The notes beneath the pieces are model-generated. The model did not search any database, had not been told where the DNA came from, and saw nothing but the letters and a program-made list of their open reading frames with translations. Below, piece after piece: positions 10,450-17,908 of a DNA stretch of 17,908 nt. A program made the position numbers and the translations under genes. Numbering within the stretch: the stretch's first letter is position 1; every line of letters begins with the position of its first letter. Source of the stretch: Zygnema cylindricum (Eukaryota > Streptophyta > Zygnematophyceae > Zygnematales > Zygnemataceae); assembly GCA_037447655.1 (NCBI GenBank), contig JBBHKE010001837.1:1-17908 (forward strand). The letters are read 5' to 3'.

Positions 10450-11370
10450 TTAGCTTGCCAACGAGCTGGCTAATACGATAGGTAACTCTCGGCAGCTGTG
10501 ACAAAACCAATGGCCGTTTGAAACCGCTGTCAATGGAGGGACCAAACACTCCATGTGAAATCCTTGGTTGCAATGGTCGTATAGGAGCATGGAAGTTTCT
10601 CCGTCAGCCCTGTTGCAAAGTGTGCATTCTGTAGCATCATTGATAGGCATGCGCATGGGATCCATGTCCTGAGAGAGATCCGGCAAATAACATGGGGCGC
10701 AATTCTTCGAATGCTCCCGAAAAGTTCGCGTATCGGCTCTTTGAAGTCCCATCATGCCATTCGTGTCCGTTTCGATAATACGGAAAATGTGGGCTGAAAC
10801 ATCGGTGTCCAAAGTGTTGAAGGATTGTCGTCGCAAATAGACATAATCTCCCACATGGTAAGGCTTCTGTTGAGGTAGGTAATTGCCACTGCGTATCGTG
10901 GCAAAGCGCAAAGTATCTCGATTTTGGGCGATCTGCAAGTCAAAAGCCATGGGAATCTCTCGGGCAAAAAATAGCGCACGGTTAGTAAGTTCTTCTAAAA
11001 AAACCCCGTCATGCAGGAAAGGAAGCGGAAAGCTTGAACCTTTTTGGATATTCCTACCCAACAAGGGTTGACGCCCATATAAGACATAGTAGAGACTCAA
11101 ATTAGCAAGGCTCGCTTGTACAGACATTCGATATCCCATGTTAATGTAACCGAGGGACTTGTCCCATACTGTAATATGTTTCTCCAAGCAGTGCTTGCGT
11201 AATGCTGGCTTGAAAGTTTGAACTGCTCGTTCTGCTAAACCATCAGCCTGTGGATGATCTCGGCTAGTTCGATGGTGGTCTATGAGCGCATCATCTAACA
11301 TTTCTTGGAATTCCCTGCGGAATTTGGTCCCTTGATCTGTGAGGACTTCGGCTGGAGCCCCGAATCTCAT
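10450..11370 (-). pseudogene. Integrase catalytic core (C-terminal half) with PHD finger
   Basis: Uninterrupted 306-codon segment. Residues 1-50 carry the second Asp (LTDQGTKF, D12) and catalytic Glu (QADGLAERAVQ, E47) of the DDE triad, 34 residues apart; the first Asp is in the adjoining segment. Around residues 150-235 is the GPY/F-like region (GDYVYLRRQ, then NCAPCYLP). Residues about 249-293 (bases 10626-10492) form a PHD finger: CTLC, then LLYDHC, GFHMEC, PPL and HWFCHSC. Seven of the eight C4HC3 ligands remain; the third Cys is Tyr, so this finger is probably unable to fold. A PHD finger at this place could target integration to modified histones, as chromodomains do in chromoviruses (inference). 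The segment overlaps the upstream one by ATGA at 11370-11367, a frame change, so it is not an independent gene. Confidence 0.85.
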
Positions 11371-12077
11371 AAGGTGGTGAGCTTTGCCGTTTTGTGTGGT
11401 AACGCCACTACTTCAACCCATTTCCTATAATTTTCAATCATGATCATTATATATTGTTTCCCCCTCCAGGATATCAGACAAGGACCAGCCAAATCACACG
11501 ACCAGAGGTAAAATAACCCCTTGATGGGTAAAGCTTGGAGGGTAGTCTGTCGGTTGCTAAAAGAGGTACGCAAATGATCACATATTGCACACTTGTGCAA
11601 TGCCGATGCGACATCAGATTGCATCCTAGACCACCAATAGCGTGCTTGTAGCAAGCTTAAGGTGCGCTTGGACAAATAGTGACCAAGCTCGGTGTGAATT
11701 TGTTAGATCAGCGAGAGGCGCTCAGTCGACCGAGGCAGGTCTATGACTACCGTCCGCTAACAATCGAACTAGCGATCCACCTAACCAAAGATAAATTTAG
11801 CTCTTTTCTTTACTCTTTCCTCCTCCTCAGATGTAGTGCCCGATCGAGAAGTTTGTGAGGAGAGGAAAAGAATTAGTGCTCCGTACCGCCATGGATCTAT
11901 GGCAGAACGGGAGTTGGGCAGCGAGGCTAAGGAATGTGTAATATAAAACCCTGTTGACATTGTCGCTACGTCATCGTCATCGAAGTCCTGTCGGACCGAC
12001 CCCGTTGTCTGTAGAGGATTTCGGGAAATGCCGTCTGCATTCACACTAAGTAATCTTGGGCGGTGAATTATTTCCAC
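11367..12077 (-). pseudogene. RNase H tail, linker, integrase zinc domain and first catalytic Asp (broken)
   Basis: One frame runs through here with stops at 11783-11781, 11771-11769, 11759-11757 and 11705-11703. It begins with the end of the RNase H/tether (EIIHRP, VNADGISRNP), then an acidic linker (DDDD, SEEEERVKKRAK). The integrase zinc-binding module is H-x4-H (HTELGH, about 11697-11680) and C-x2-C (KCAIC), with YWWSRM between. Catalytic Asp 1 is in WSCDLAGP, followed by WVEVVALP. The four stops within 80 bases lie in an otherwise alignable linker and are TAG or TAA. This segment joins the integrase core after a one-base frame change at 11370. Confidence 0.8.
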
Positions 12078-12147
12078 ATCCCGGACCCCGTTGTCTGTGG
12101 TCGTCCATGAGACTAAGTAATCCTAGATGGTGAATTATTTCCACATC
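11992..12147. repeat. Diverged tandem duplication at the RNase H-integrase junction
   Basis: Two adjacent copies begin CGGACC...CCCGTTGTCTGT and end GGTGAATTATTTCCACATC: copy A 11992-12080 (89 bases) and copy B 12082-12147 (66 bases, with an internal deletion). On the - strand both encode versions of the RNase H tail (EIIHHLGLLS and EIIHRPRLLS). The copy read first goes out of frame, so the duplication itself disrupted the polyprotein. Confidence 0.8.
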
Positions 12148-12504
12148 GTATTCTTGTAAAATTAATACCCATTGCGCTAATTTTTCCGACAATTCATCGT
12201 TTGTCAACAACCAATGTAAGGGCTGGTGGTCGGTTAGAAGTGTAAACGGTTTTTTGTAAATGTAGTGATGAAAGTGCACAATACCCCAAACTGCTACTAG
12301 ACATTCTTCTTCATAACTACTATAATTTGACTCCGCACGATTATTACTTTTGCTTACGTAAGCGACCACGTATTCTTCTCCTGTTAGTTCTCGCTGAGAC
12401 AAGATGGACATGATGCCAAGCTTTCCAAAGTCTGTTTGTAAGCAGAAAGGTAATTTGTGATTAGGAGGTCGGAGGATAGGAGCACTAGAGAGGACATCTT
12501 TCAA
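12046..12504 (-). pseudogene. Ty3-type RNase H domain
   Basis: Degrades the RNA strand of the RNA:DNA hybrid during reverse transcription. Motifs in order: APILRPP at the connection, catalytic Asp in LQTDFGKLGI, Glu in YEEECLVAVW, Asp in LLTDHQPLHWLL, then KLAQWVLILQEYDVEIIH. All three acidic positions expected for gypsy RNase H are visible. The upstream join to reverse transcriptase is broken by a frame change near 12525, where the ancestral reading continues as DQILVFQKLKDVL. The last 30 residues come from the duplicated copy at 12082-12147 and are out of frame. Confidence 0.85.
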
Positions 12505-12515
12505 CTTTTGAAAAA

Positions 12516-13530
12516 CTAAAATCTGATCAGGTCACCATACGAAAATAACTTCTTGAGCAAATCGTTTAATGGTGAAGCGATAGTGCTGAAATTAGGAACA
12601 AATCTGCGATAATGATTAGCTAATCCTAGGAAAGCTCGAAGACTTGTGAGATCAACGGGGATTGGCAGTTTGCTGATAACCTCAGTTTTCGCCTCAAGTG
12701 GAGTGATTCCCTTAGAGGAAATGAAATGTCCAAGGTAAGGCACACCTTTGGACCTGAAAGTACATTTATCTGGATGACAAATTAATCCGACCTTTTTCAG
12801 TTCAGTTAGGACCAATTCGATATGAGCTGCGTGGTCTTCAATTGTGGCAAATGCGATAATCAGGTCATCAATATAACATTGGGCAAACTTGCAACCACCT
12901 AAAACTGAATCCATTACTTTTTGAAAAACTGTGGGGGAGTTCTTAAGTCCAAAAGGCATCACGGACCATTTCCAACGACCATCGCTACCCCAAAAGGCGG
13001 TTTTATGCCTATCTTTCTTATATATTTCAATCTGGTTAAAACCTTGTCGTAACTCAAGAATTCTGAAATATTAAGCGCCTCCTACCTGATCAAATATTTC
13101 CTCGGCTAATGGAATCGGATGACGGTGTTGTATAGTTCTAGCATTGAGTTCTCGGTAATCACCGCACATTCGACGATCGGTAAAGTTTCCTTCGGCCTCT
13201 TTTTTTCGAGGCATGACAGTGGGTGCGACAAAAGTAGAGTCCGACCGATAAATGAGGCCAGCTTCCTCCAATTCAGCGCAACGTTGATCCACTAATTCCC
13301 ATTCCGTTTCAGATAAGTGGTGTTTTGGCTTGAAAATGGGACGATCGTCTTGATCTATAAACATTTTGTAAGATGTATGGCGACCAAGATCATTCATAGA
13401 GACAGCGAAGACATCGTTATTCCGGAGAATCACTTTGTTTAGTAAATCATGTTCAGATTCAGAGAGATTAGCCCCAAATTCCCATTTAGGAGGTTCCGAA
13501 CTTTTAATTGTCATTGCTTCCATGGCCTAT
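12516..13530 (-). pseudogene. Reverse transcriptase domain, two internal stops
   Basis: Copies the element RNA into DNA. One frame carries the domain, broken by TAG at 13529-13527 and TAA at 13073-13071. Visible in order: AELEEAGLIYRSDSTFVAP, RRMCGDYRELNARTI, HPIPLAEEIFDQVGGA, then after the stop YFRILELRQGFNQI, MPFGLKNSPTVFQ, the active-site box YIDD (bases 12875-12864), YLGHFIS, and LRAFLGLANHYRRFVPNF of the connection. The YIDD aspartates are intact. Motif A normally has a catalytic Asp (LDL); here it is Glu (LEL, codon GAG at 13055-13053), which would be expected to cripple polymerisation. The frame is open upstream to about 13660, linking to the methyltransferase segment. Confidence 0.9.
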
Positions 13531-13636
13531 GCAAAAGCTATCTGTTCCTCTACGATGAGCGATTGACCTAGAGAGTAATTGATAGGTGTCTGGTGTAAAC
13601 AATTTGCCCAATGATGCCGGCTACGAGTGGGAAAGG

Positions 13637-15010
13637 CTACAGTAAAGTGAGGAGATGTCGATCTGTGACTAGAGGGAGCAGATTGTGATTGGGATTTAGG
13701 AAATCGTAGATTGTGACATCTGGAGAAGGTTTTATAGGGGATGGAAAGAGGAAAAACTGAGAAGGTGTCCCTCTAAGGGTGATAGGGGATCGTGTAGGTA
13801 TGTGTTTAGAAATTGATGATGCACCCCCTCCCCCCCCAGCTGGTTGAGACAGATAGGTTTGTGCGTAACGACGTGCTGCAAATCCGAGGCCTAAGACAAA
13901 TGAGAGGGATTGAGGGTCCATGACACGACCTAAAAGGGTGCAGCGTTGCCGTTTTGTGAGACCATGGGCAGCCGTAGTGTTGGGAAGGAAATGCATATGG
14001 TGTTCCTGTTCTGTGGTCGTAGGCTCATTTAGGCCGCCTATGTGAATATTTATGAGAAGGCCCGACCCATTGCCGGAGAAAGCGTGAGAGTGTGGATAAG
14101 ACACTAGAGTGGGGCGAACTTTGAGTGGTTGACATGAGACGTTAATGTTGTAATTCGGCGGGTGATCATGCTGATGACATGTTTGGACTTTATCAAAAGG
14201 TAGAAGTGCAGTCTGAATATCTCTAAAATGGAGTCTGACAGAAAGATTTCCTTCTCTAAGGCGACCAATATCAATCAAGTTGGTCCATTTAGATCGGACC
14301 CAATGAGCCAAGGACCCGTGACGAGTGGCATTAATGATAAGAGGAGGACCAATTAATGCTTCTATCCTCTTGTAATCAGCTAACACTGTAGGTCGAGGAT
14401 CGTTATAGTCTGCCATGTTTTCCAAAATATATCCCAATGGTCGATCTAAAGATTGCAGATAATGCATGATACGAAGTAATTCAAAGAATAATTTAGTGCG
14501 GGGATCAGCTAAGCCAGGACCTTTGCCTGCTCGTGACATTTCCTGACACTCCCAACCGCCAAAGAGAAGATCGATTGGTTCCACATCGATAAGGCGTTGG
14601 TTGCCTATCAAACGAATATCTTGAGGTAATGCTGTATCGATGTGAGCAAAGGCAGATTTAGGGAAAAGATGTGGATATTGTCCGTGTAAAAGATTACAGT
14701 GATGTGTCTGGGCTTTTCGAGCTAAAGGGTTAGTGTCGACTGAGTAGTAGTGCTTGATAAGTAATCCGTTGCGAAAGCATGATAGTAGAGAGGTACCTAT
14801 GCTTGCGAATAGATCTAAAATGACCATACCATCTTGGTGAGGGTTGAGCTGAATTGGTTTCCAGTTAATGGGAAGAAAACCGGAAGTATCTACTGAGATG
14901 AGAGGAGGAGGTGGAACTCGCGATAAAGGAATCTGAATTGTGTGTTTGTAAATGTGATCAAACTCACGAGGATCAATAATAAAACCTGGATTATGGAAAA
15001 GTTTAGGCAA
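13637..15010 (-). pseudogene. Retrotransposon-encoded C5-cytosine DNA methyltransferase
   Basis: Transfers methyl from S-adenosylmethionine to cytosine C5; in a retroelement it may methylate the element's own DNA (inference from reported retrotransposon methyltransferases). The 457-codon segment is uninterrupted; its first codon is TTG, so it is an internal polyprotein piece, not an ATG gene. Motifs are in the standard order: I ILDLFASIGTSLLS (residues 64-77), II YYSVDTNPLARKA, IV GGWECQ with nucleophile Cys155, then AGKGPGLADPRTKLFFELL, VI YILENM (ENM 197-199), VIII-like GSLAHWVRSKWTNL (232-245), and X RQRCTLLGRVMDPQ (354-366). Differences from typical enzymes: Glu replaces Pro before the Cys, ENV is ENM, Trp stands where motif VIII has Arg, and motif X has GRV rather than GNS. 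A Pro/Ser-rich tail follows. It sits between protease and reverse transcriptase; frame changes flank both ends. Activity of this copy is doubtful. Confidence 0.85.
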
Positions 15011-15594
15011 AGAGGGAAGTCGGGCAAAATTTCCTCTGTGGATAAAGAATGAAAAATTTCAAATCCCACCGAATTTCCAGAATAAGCAGAGACATATTGG
15101 CCAGCGTGAGCCAAAATGGGTAGGGGTTGTCGTGCGGAAATTAGAGGGAGACATATTTTATTTTCCAGATAATTGGTAGGACGGTTGGAAAATGTTTGAT
15201 TGTATATGTCAACTCCGCCTCCTACTCTGAAAATCGCATCTTGCCCCACTAAACATTCGTAATCACTACATTTGGTGACCAATGCGTGAGTACAGACTTC
15301 TACAAAATCAGATTCGGTACCATTTTGAAACCTAAAACAAAGTGGATCCTTTATAATGCCCAAAACTAGTTCCGTAGCTCCCGCTGAGGTGAGTAAGTGT
15401 GTTGTGGTGGACTGAAGTTTATCAGCTGTCAGACCTAGTTTTAGTGCAAATGCTGACCCCAAAATGACTGGTTTTGCACTGATGTCCATAAGTGGTAATG
15501 ACGGAGTGACACCACCTTTCCCATTATCCAAAAAATTGATGTGTGGGGTCAAGTGAACTACGTTCGTCAGTAGAGATAGGCCTAAGAGCGTCAA
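14890..15594 (-). pseudogene. Retropepsin-like protease domain
   Basis: Would cleave the polyprotein. The segment has PSLPLMDISAKPVILG, at the place of the Asp-Thr/Ser-Gly active site of retropepsins, but the triplet is D-I-S (bases 15486-15478), so Gly and Thr/Ser are lost. Downstream YECLVGQDAIFRVGGGVD fits the second conserved hydrophobic-Gly region of the fold. The segment ends by running out of frame: the real continuation into the methyltransferase is a -1 shift near 15010, since EEILPDFPLCL aligns naturally with PKLFHNPGF in the other frame. The last ~40 codons (overlap with the methyltransferase) are therefore shadow sequence. Dead by its active site. Confidence 0.7.
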
Positions 15595-16102
15595 GGTTGT
15601 GGTTCATTTGTAAAGCTTGTAATGCTGCAGATTGGATGGATGTGACGGTAGTTTTAGGGTTGGGAGAATTAGAAACCATAGTAGATAATATACACAATCT
15701 TTCTTAACCCTATGACTGTCCTGAATAGAGCGGTCAAAAATAGTGAGTGCTTCCGCCGTGATGGTGGAAGCTGTTTCGGGCAAATTAGTTACAGTTTCTT
15801 TGGAAAATGATAATGGAAGACGCGTGCTAGACTGTTTACCCTCGCGATTGTGATCAATTGTTCCCTTTTCAAACGTGGTTGCCCGTTTTTGGATGGTTCA
15901 ATCTTGTAAAACTCGACCACCTAGCGTGGGAAGGTGGACAACTGTACGAGCCATACCAGTTAGGTCAGATGGCGGTTTCATTTGAGCCATAAGGGCTGCA
16001 AACTGGTCTTTGATCATGGCAACCATCTGCATTTGCATTTCCTCTCTCTTTTTCTCTCCGAGACACTTTAGGTAGAGAATTGTTTTCTGGCTCTTTAACC
16101 GG
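15595..16102 (-). pseudogene. Gag-protease linker, frameshifted
   Basis: No complete ORF. After gag one frame shows PVKEPENNSLPKVSRREKE, then a second shows REEMQMQMVAMIKDQFAAL, HLPTLGGRV and, after a TGA at 15900-15898, FEKGTIDHNREGKQ and TAEALTIFDRS; a third gives TTVTSIQSAALQALQMN leading to the protease. The heptad-like Met/Gln stretch could be a coiled coil. At least two frame changes and one stop break this region. Confidence 0.5.
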
Positions 16103-17227
16103 TTAGACTAGTTTGGCACATCTAGCTGTAATTCCATCATTTCGGATCTGATTTTGATATGGAAATTCAGGGTTTTTGATGTGACATTGATACAGAAAAT
16201 GACCGGTCTTTTTGCATTGTGTACAGGTCGCAGATTTATCCGAACACATCCGAGCATCATGCCCAGTCTTGCCATATTGGAAACAAATGCGATAGGATGG
16301 TTGATTTGGTGGGGTTCCCATGGCTGGGACCCTTGGTGGTCGATTATTTAGCCCCAAGTTTTGAGGGTTTAGTGAATTGAAAGGGTTAGGTTCTTTTTGA
16401 GGGGCTTTTGGTCGATCGTGGGCCTCCCACCAACAATTCGTCACATCGTATTCTACGACGTATTGAGCTGCTTGGTCGAAAGTAAATTTGAGACTGTATG
16501 TTTGGGTAAGATGGCTTTGAATAAATTTATTTGACTGGAAAGGAAACTGTTCAACAAACTTCTAGACAACTTCAGCATCTGATATTAGATCGGGTAACGC
16601 TTCCCGCAAGGTCTCCATGCGGGCTCGTAAAGCGGGGGCAATTTCGCACGGTTTACGCTCAAAATTCATTAATTCCTTAACTTGGTCATGATTTTGCATA
16701 CGTTACTCTTCTTGTAGCAAAGTAAACATTACGGTGAGAGGATCTCGTAATGGTACGGTCATCTCAGGACGAGCCGTGACAGCGGCTCGTGCTGTAATGA
16801 CATATTGATGGGGAACCTCTGCAACAGAAGGATAAGGAACATTGCCGCCTGCATCTAAAACCTCGCGAAAAGGAGCTTGATAAGGAATTTCAGCTTGACC
16901 TATGACCTCAGGCGTACTAGAAAACTGTGGGGAATATTCGGTCATCGCAAGTATGTCATCATACTTCGAGGAATATAAGGTAAAGGCGGAACCGCGAAGG
17001 GAACGCCCGAGAAGGGAAAAAACGACACGCATGTCAAATCTATCTTGATAACAAAAAGCTAGATCTCGCATTTCAGTATCGAATAACATTCGAAAATGAG
17101 ATAAACTAATAGTATCTTTCATTTCGGAAAAGCAAAGTTGAAGTGTGCCGGGAGTGCTCTCGGATGTGGAGGTCATTGAAAGAGATGAGTTAGCCGTGTC
17201 GTGCATGAGAAGCACGCAAGCAGACAT
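16103..17227 (-). pseudogene. Gag with two CCHC zinc knuckles, two internal stops
   Basis: Structural protein that packages the element RNA. One frame runs from ATG 17227-17225 (an in-frame TGA lies two codons upstream) to 16103, interrupted by TAA at 16705-16703 and TAG at 16564-16562. The middle part (LRARMETLREALPDLIS; FQSNKFIQSHL; TFDQAAQYVVEYD) fits the retrotransposon gag capsid. The nucleocapsid end (bases 16285-16184) has two knuckles: CFQYGKTGHDARMC, where the second Cys is Tyr, and CTQCKKTGHFLYQC, which is intact. The TAA at 16105-16103 may also be premature, because gag-like sequence goes on for about 20 codons in the same frame. Confidence 0.8.
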
Positions 17228-17908
17228 GCATCACAACCAGCAACTTCATGCTCACAAACATATACAACAACGGAAATAAATATGAAAAGTCAATAAAATA
17301 TATACACCATGAGAAGGAACAAAGGTGAAAATGACCCAAGAAAGAAAGGGAAGAATACTCCCCTAGAGTGAAGTGAACCCAATAATTGACAAGAATGCTA
17401 TCATGCTAAGCAAGGAGGTAGCCACTAGGCTCTCAGGTCTTTATCACATTCCCTAGAAGAGTTATCCCGTAACGACAACATAGCAAGAAATATTCCAACC
17501 GAAACAAGGGAAAATCAAAATCCGATCAAAAATACACTCCTTTCAAGCCAACCGAAATACAAACAAGACACAAACACACAACCAAACCGTCAAGCTGCCA
17601 GAGGAAGGCACAGCAAGGTACAGATGTGCTCCCCCACGATCTCTAATTCCACACTTCCACCAAAAGACCAAGTTTGGAGGGAAACCTTCCGGACGTGGCC
17701 TTAGGCCGTGTGGATTAAAAACGTGGGCAGAAATAAAAGGGGAAATATTCTTAACCTATCTAGCCTCTACAGCTAGCTAGCAAGGAGAAGAAAGACACGT
17801 GGGCAATTGGTGAGAGAGAGAGCAAGAGAAAATGCTCCGCTGCCAAGAGAAAATTCTTGTCCAAAAGCTAAATTCTCTAAGTCTGAGAATTAGGCTAAGT
17901 AAGAGCTA
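17228..17908 (-). other. Retroelement leader / possible 5' LTR part
   Basis: No ORF. On the - strand it is T-rich and leads into the gag ATG, as expected for an untranslated leader and perhaps part of the 5' LTR. I found no convincing tRNA-complementary primer binding site and no clear match with the candidate 3' LTR sequence. A small hairpin (AATTCTC/GAGAATT) is at 17871-17893. The element may continue beyond the window. Confidence 0.4.

Larger units (their letters stand above)
10425..17908 (-). mobile_element. Decayed Ty3/gypsy-like LTR retrotransposon with methyltransferase and PHD finger
   Basis: Read on the - strand, domains follow the order gag (CCHC knuckles) - protease - C5-methyltransferase - reverse transcriptase - RNase H - integrase - PHD finger. 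Integrase after RNase H is the Ty3/gypsy order. Gag through integrase looks like one ancestral polyprotein: several neighbouring pieces are in the same frame, separated only by stops (17227 to 16103; 13523 to 12516; 12077 to 11367). Frame changes near 16050, 15010, 13640, 12525 and 11370 and at least eight internal stops make this copy non-functional. Neither LTR was identified as a repeat pair, so the ends given are a PPT-based guess on the left and the window edge on the right. Established: charophyte retrotransposons with DNA methyltransferases have been reported. Inferred: this copy belongs to such a lineage. Confidence 0.85.

Noticed and set aside
11367-11370. ATGA overlap as a translational coupling or programmed frameshift
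   Set aside because: The integrase domain is split in mid-fold and other breaks are plainly mutational; no slippery heptamer was seen.
15000-15025. Programmed -1 frameshift between protease and methyltransferase
   Set aside because: The -1 shift is real but the local sequence (TGCCTAAACTTTT) is not a canonical slippery site, and neighbouring frameshifts suggest decay.
17255-17300. Resemblance to 10285-10330 (GAAATAAA...GAAA.GTCA) as an LTR pair
   Set aside because: Only about 25 A-rich bases align and the match does not extend; an LTR pair should match over hundreds of bases.
17640-17680. Possible tRNA primer binding site (TGGTGGAAGTGTGG on -)
   Set aside because: Starts with TGG but matches no tRNA 3' end I can name, and no LTR end is defined beside it.

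Overview
The window is nuclear DNA from a eukaryote, most likely a streptophyte: a charophyte alga or an early-diverging land plant. The evidence is a spliced gene with GT-AG introns whose protein reads as a plant HESO1-type RNA nucleotidyltransferase, plus a Ty3/gypsy-type LTR retrotransposon that carries a C5-cytosine methyltransferase in its pol region. Retrotransposons with captured DNA methyltransferases are known from charophytes (and, separately, dinoflagellates). I cannot name the species. No rRNA, tRNA, CRISPR array or bacterial-type gene was recognised.

Layout. Positions 1-5369 are gene-poor and AT-rich. They hold a T-rich stretch with a polyadenylation hexamer that looks like a 3' UTR (1100-1330), a (GCTAGTACTAGC)-rich patch (1545-1650), a minisatellite with an exact 50-base period (about 1664-1940), a family of short inverted-terminal-repeat elements sharing a TTATTAGCGTT-type end (744-768, 2230-3010, 3467-3670, plus one in an intron at 8064-8088), a long imperfect foldback (2485-2804), and simple repeats (3908-3930, 4590-4740). 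One possible upstream exon is at 4087-4166.

Positions 5370-9952 (+) hold eight exons of the HESO1/TUTase-like gene. The junctions keep one reading frame of 587 codons, and all three catalytic carboxylates are present. The last exon adds a long proline-rich tail with basic clusters. The true start codon lies upstream of 5370 and was not found.

Positions about 10425-17908 (-) are a decayed LTR retrotransposon, tail-to-tail with the gene. In its own direction it has a leader (17908-17228), gag with two CCHC knuckles, a retropepsin-like protease, the methyltransferase, reverse transcriptase, RNase H, and integrase with a C-terminal PHD finger, ending at a poly-G tract at 10432-10440. At least eight in-frame stops, four or more frameshifts, a tandem duplication and several changed key residues show that this copy is dead. 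The methyltransferase (457 codons) and the integrase-PHD section (306 codons) are nevertheless uninterrupted. No LTR pair was recognised, so the outer borders are uncertain; the 5' LTR may lie beyond the window.

The stops and changed residues are mostly of the kind made by C-to-T or G-to-A transitions, as expected for a heavily methylated element. That is inference without related copies to compare.
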